A stretch of 29,821 bases of DNA. Source: a virus. The notes under the pieces were generated by a model, which worked only from the letters and a program-made list of their open reading frames with translations, was not told the origin of the DNA and ran no database searches. Below, piece after piece: positions 29,331 to 29,821 of this stretch (the first letter of the stretch is position 1; each line of letters starts with the position of its first letter). Both the position numbers and the translations under genes were made by a program. The DNA lies in IMG/VR virus record IMGVR_UViG_3300042914_000986, positions 1 to 29,821 of that record; one strand, written 5' to 3'.

Positions 29331-29821
29331 CCGCTACATATCGTCTCACTATGAGGAGCTGTATCGATACACCAGGTACTTCTGCTCCAAGTACAATCCG
29401 AAACTCACTATCGACACGGTCATCTCCAACGCATACCTTCACTGCCTCGAAATCAATGACAACACCGAGGATGTCGGCAAGGTCAAGAGCTATATCCTCA
29501 ACTCAATCAAGCGCCAGGTGATATGGAAGAACGTCAACAGCTTCAAGGACGAGCGAATCCTGGCATCAGAAATCGCAGTTCCTGACACTTTCGATGATGA
29601 TGAGGACCTCAACTACAAAATCGCCATCGAACAGCAATACCAGGGATGGAAGTCATCGGTGGATATCTATCGAGATGGGCTGACAGACAACGTCAAGATT
29701 GCAGTGGCCAATGCATACTTCGACAAGGGGCTCACAACGGCACGATCTATGGCGCAATATTTCAAAATCCCAAACACCTCAGCACACTACCTAATCGCTG
29801 ACATAAAAAACACGCTTAAAT
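29314..29821 (+). CDS. Sigma-70/ECF-like factor, 5' part (runs across the circular join)
   Basis: The ATG at 29314 opens a frame that stays open to the window end and continues at base 1, giving 177 aa in total. Residues about 5-75 look like sigma region 2: a helical stretch beginning near DRYISSHYEELYRYTRYF and ending with a basic helix around YILNSIKRQVIWKN. Residues about 118-168 look like region 4: a helix-turn-helix around LTTARSMAQYFKIPNTSAHY, then a helix ending IKNTLK. Spacing and size fit a small ECF-type sigma factor. The start overlaps the preceding gene by 17 nt and the gene sits just before the terminase genes, a sensible place for a late-transcription switch. The family call is by pattern only. 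A non-sigma HTH regulator is the alternative. Confidence 0.6.
   Translation, partial: MKATLDRYISSHYEELYRYTRYFCSKYNPKLTIDTVISNAYLHCLEINDNTEDVGKVKSYILNSIKRQVIWKNVNSFKDERILASEIAVPDTFDDDEDLNYKIAIEQQYQGWKSSVDIYRDGLTDNVKIAVANAYFDKGLTTARSMAQYFKIPNTSAHYLIADIKNTLK
29695..29821. repeat. Right copy of 127-bp terminal overlap
   Basis: Exact copy of bases 1-127. Joining the ends removes one copy and gives a circle of 29,694 bp. It lies inside the sigma-like gene and has no repeat structure of its own, which argues against a packaging end. Confidence 0.95.

Noticed and set aside
29695-29821. Biological direct terminal repeat used for packaging
   Set aside because: It lies inside a gene, has exactly 127 bases, and the small terminase type does not require it. 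An assembly overlap is simpler.

Overview
The window is one complete, circular phage genome. Bases 29695-29821 repeat bases 1-127 exactly, so the unique sequence is 29,694 bp and one gene runs across the join. The gene set is that of a tailed phage with a long tail, most likely a siphovirus of Bacteroidota: a tape-measure protein, a tail tube, a gp3-type small terminase, a DUF3127-type single-strand binding protein, a VirE-N-type primase-helicase, and a few TAnnTTTG-like promoter sites. No Shine-Dalgarno pattern is evident. I see no integrase, excisionase or obvious repressor, so nothing supports lysogeny.

Right of the join (1-19845) lies the late region. In order it holds a sigma-70-like factor (across the join), small and large terminase, a chimeric tail fibre, two large tail-tip/hub proteins, tape measure, two tail-completion-type proteins, a pair of related chaperone-like genes on the minus strand, protease-scaffold, major capsid protein, tail tube, portal, head-tail connector, holin, amidase, a single-gene spanin and a metallophosphoesterase. 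The tail block precedes the head block, the reverse of the usual order, although almost everything is on the plus strand. A nested terminator closes the region.

A 374-bp gene-free stretch (19846-20219), dense in inverted and direct repeats, separates late from early genes. The early/replication region (20220-28195) holds small unknown genes, a C5-cytosine methyltransferase with an AT-rich target-recognition segment, a DnaA-domain-IV-like DNA-binding protein, four ATCGTCAC iterons just before a primase-helicase, an AT-rich HNH nuclease, a VRR-NUC nuclease, an ERF annealing protein, a PD-(D/E)XK exonuclease, SSB, a small HTH protein and a MazG-like protein. Bases 28196-29330 carry a possible small RNA and a run of very small overlapping genes leading back to the sigma-like gene.

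The most interesting signal is a two-part motif, RAACA then GCAATATAAG with starts 19-20 nt apart, found directly before the start codons of four structural genes. No host TAnnTTTG box accompanies it on the same strand. Together with the phage sigma-like gene it suggests a phage-specific late promoter, possibly giving leaderless messages. Also notable are a fibre peptide of 22 residues encoded twice with 15 of 22 codons changed synonymously, the minus-strand chaperone pair with its own host-like promoter, and two candidate origin regions.
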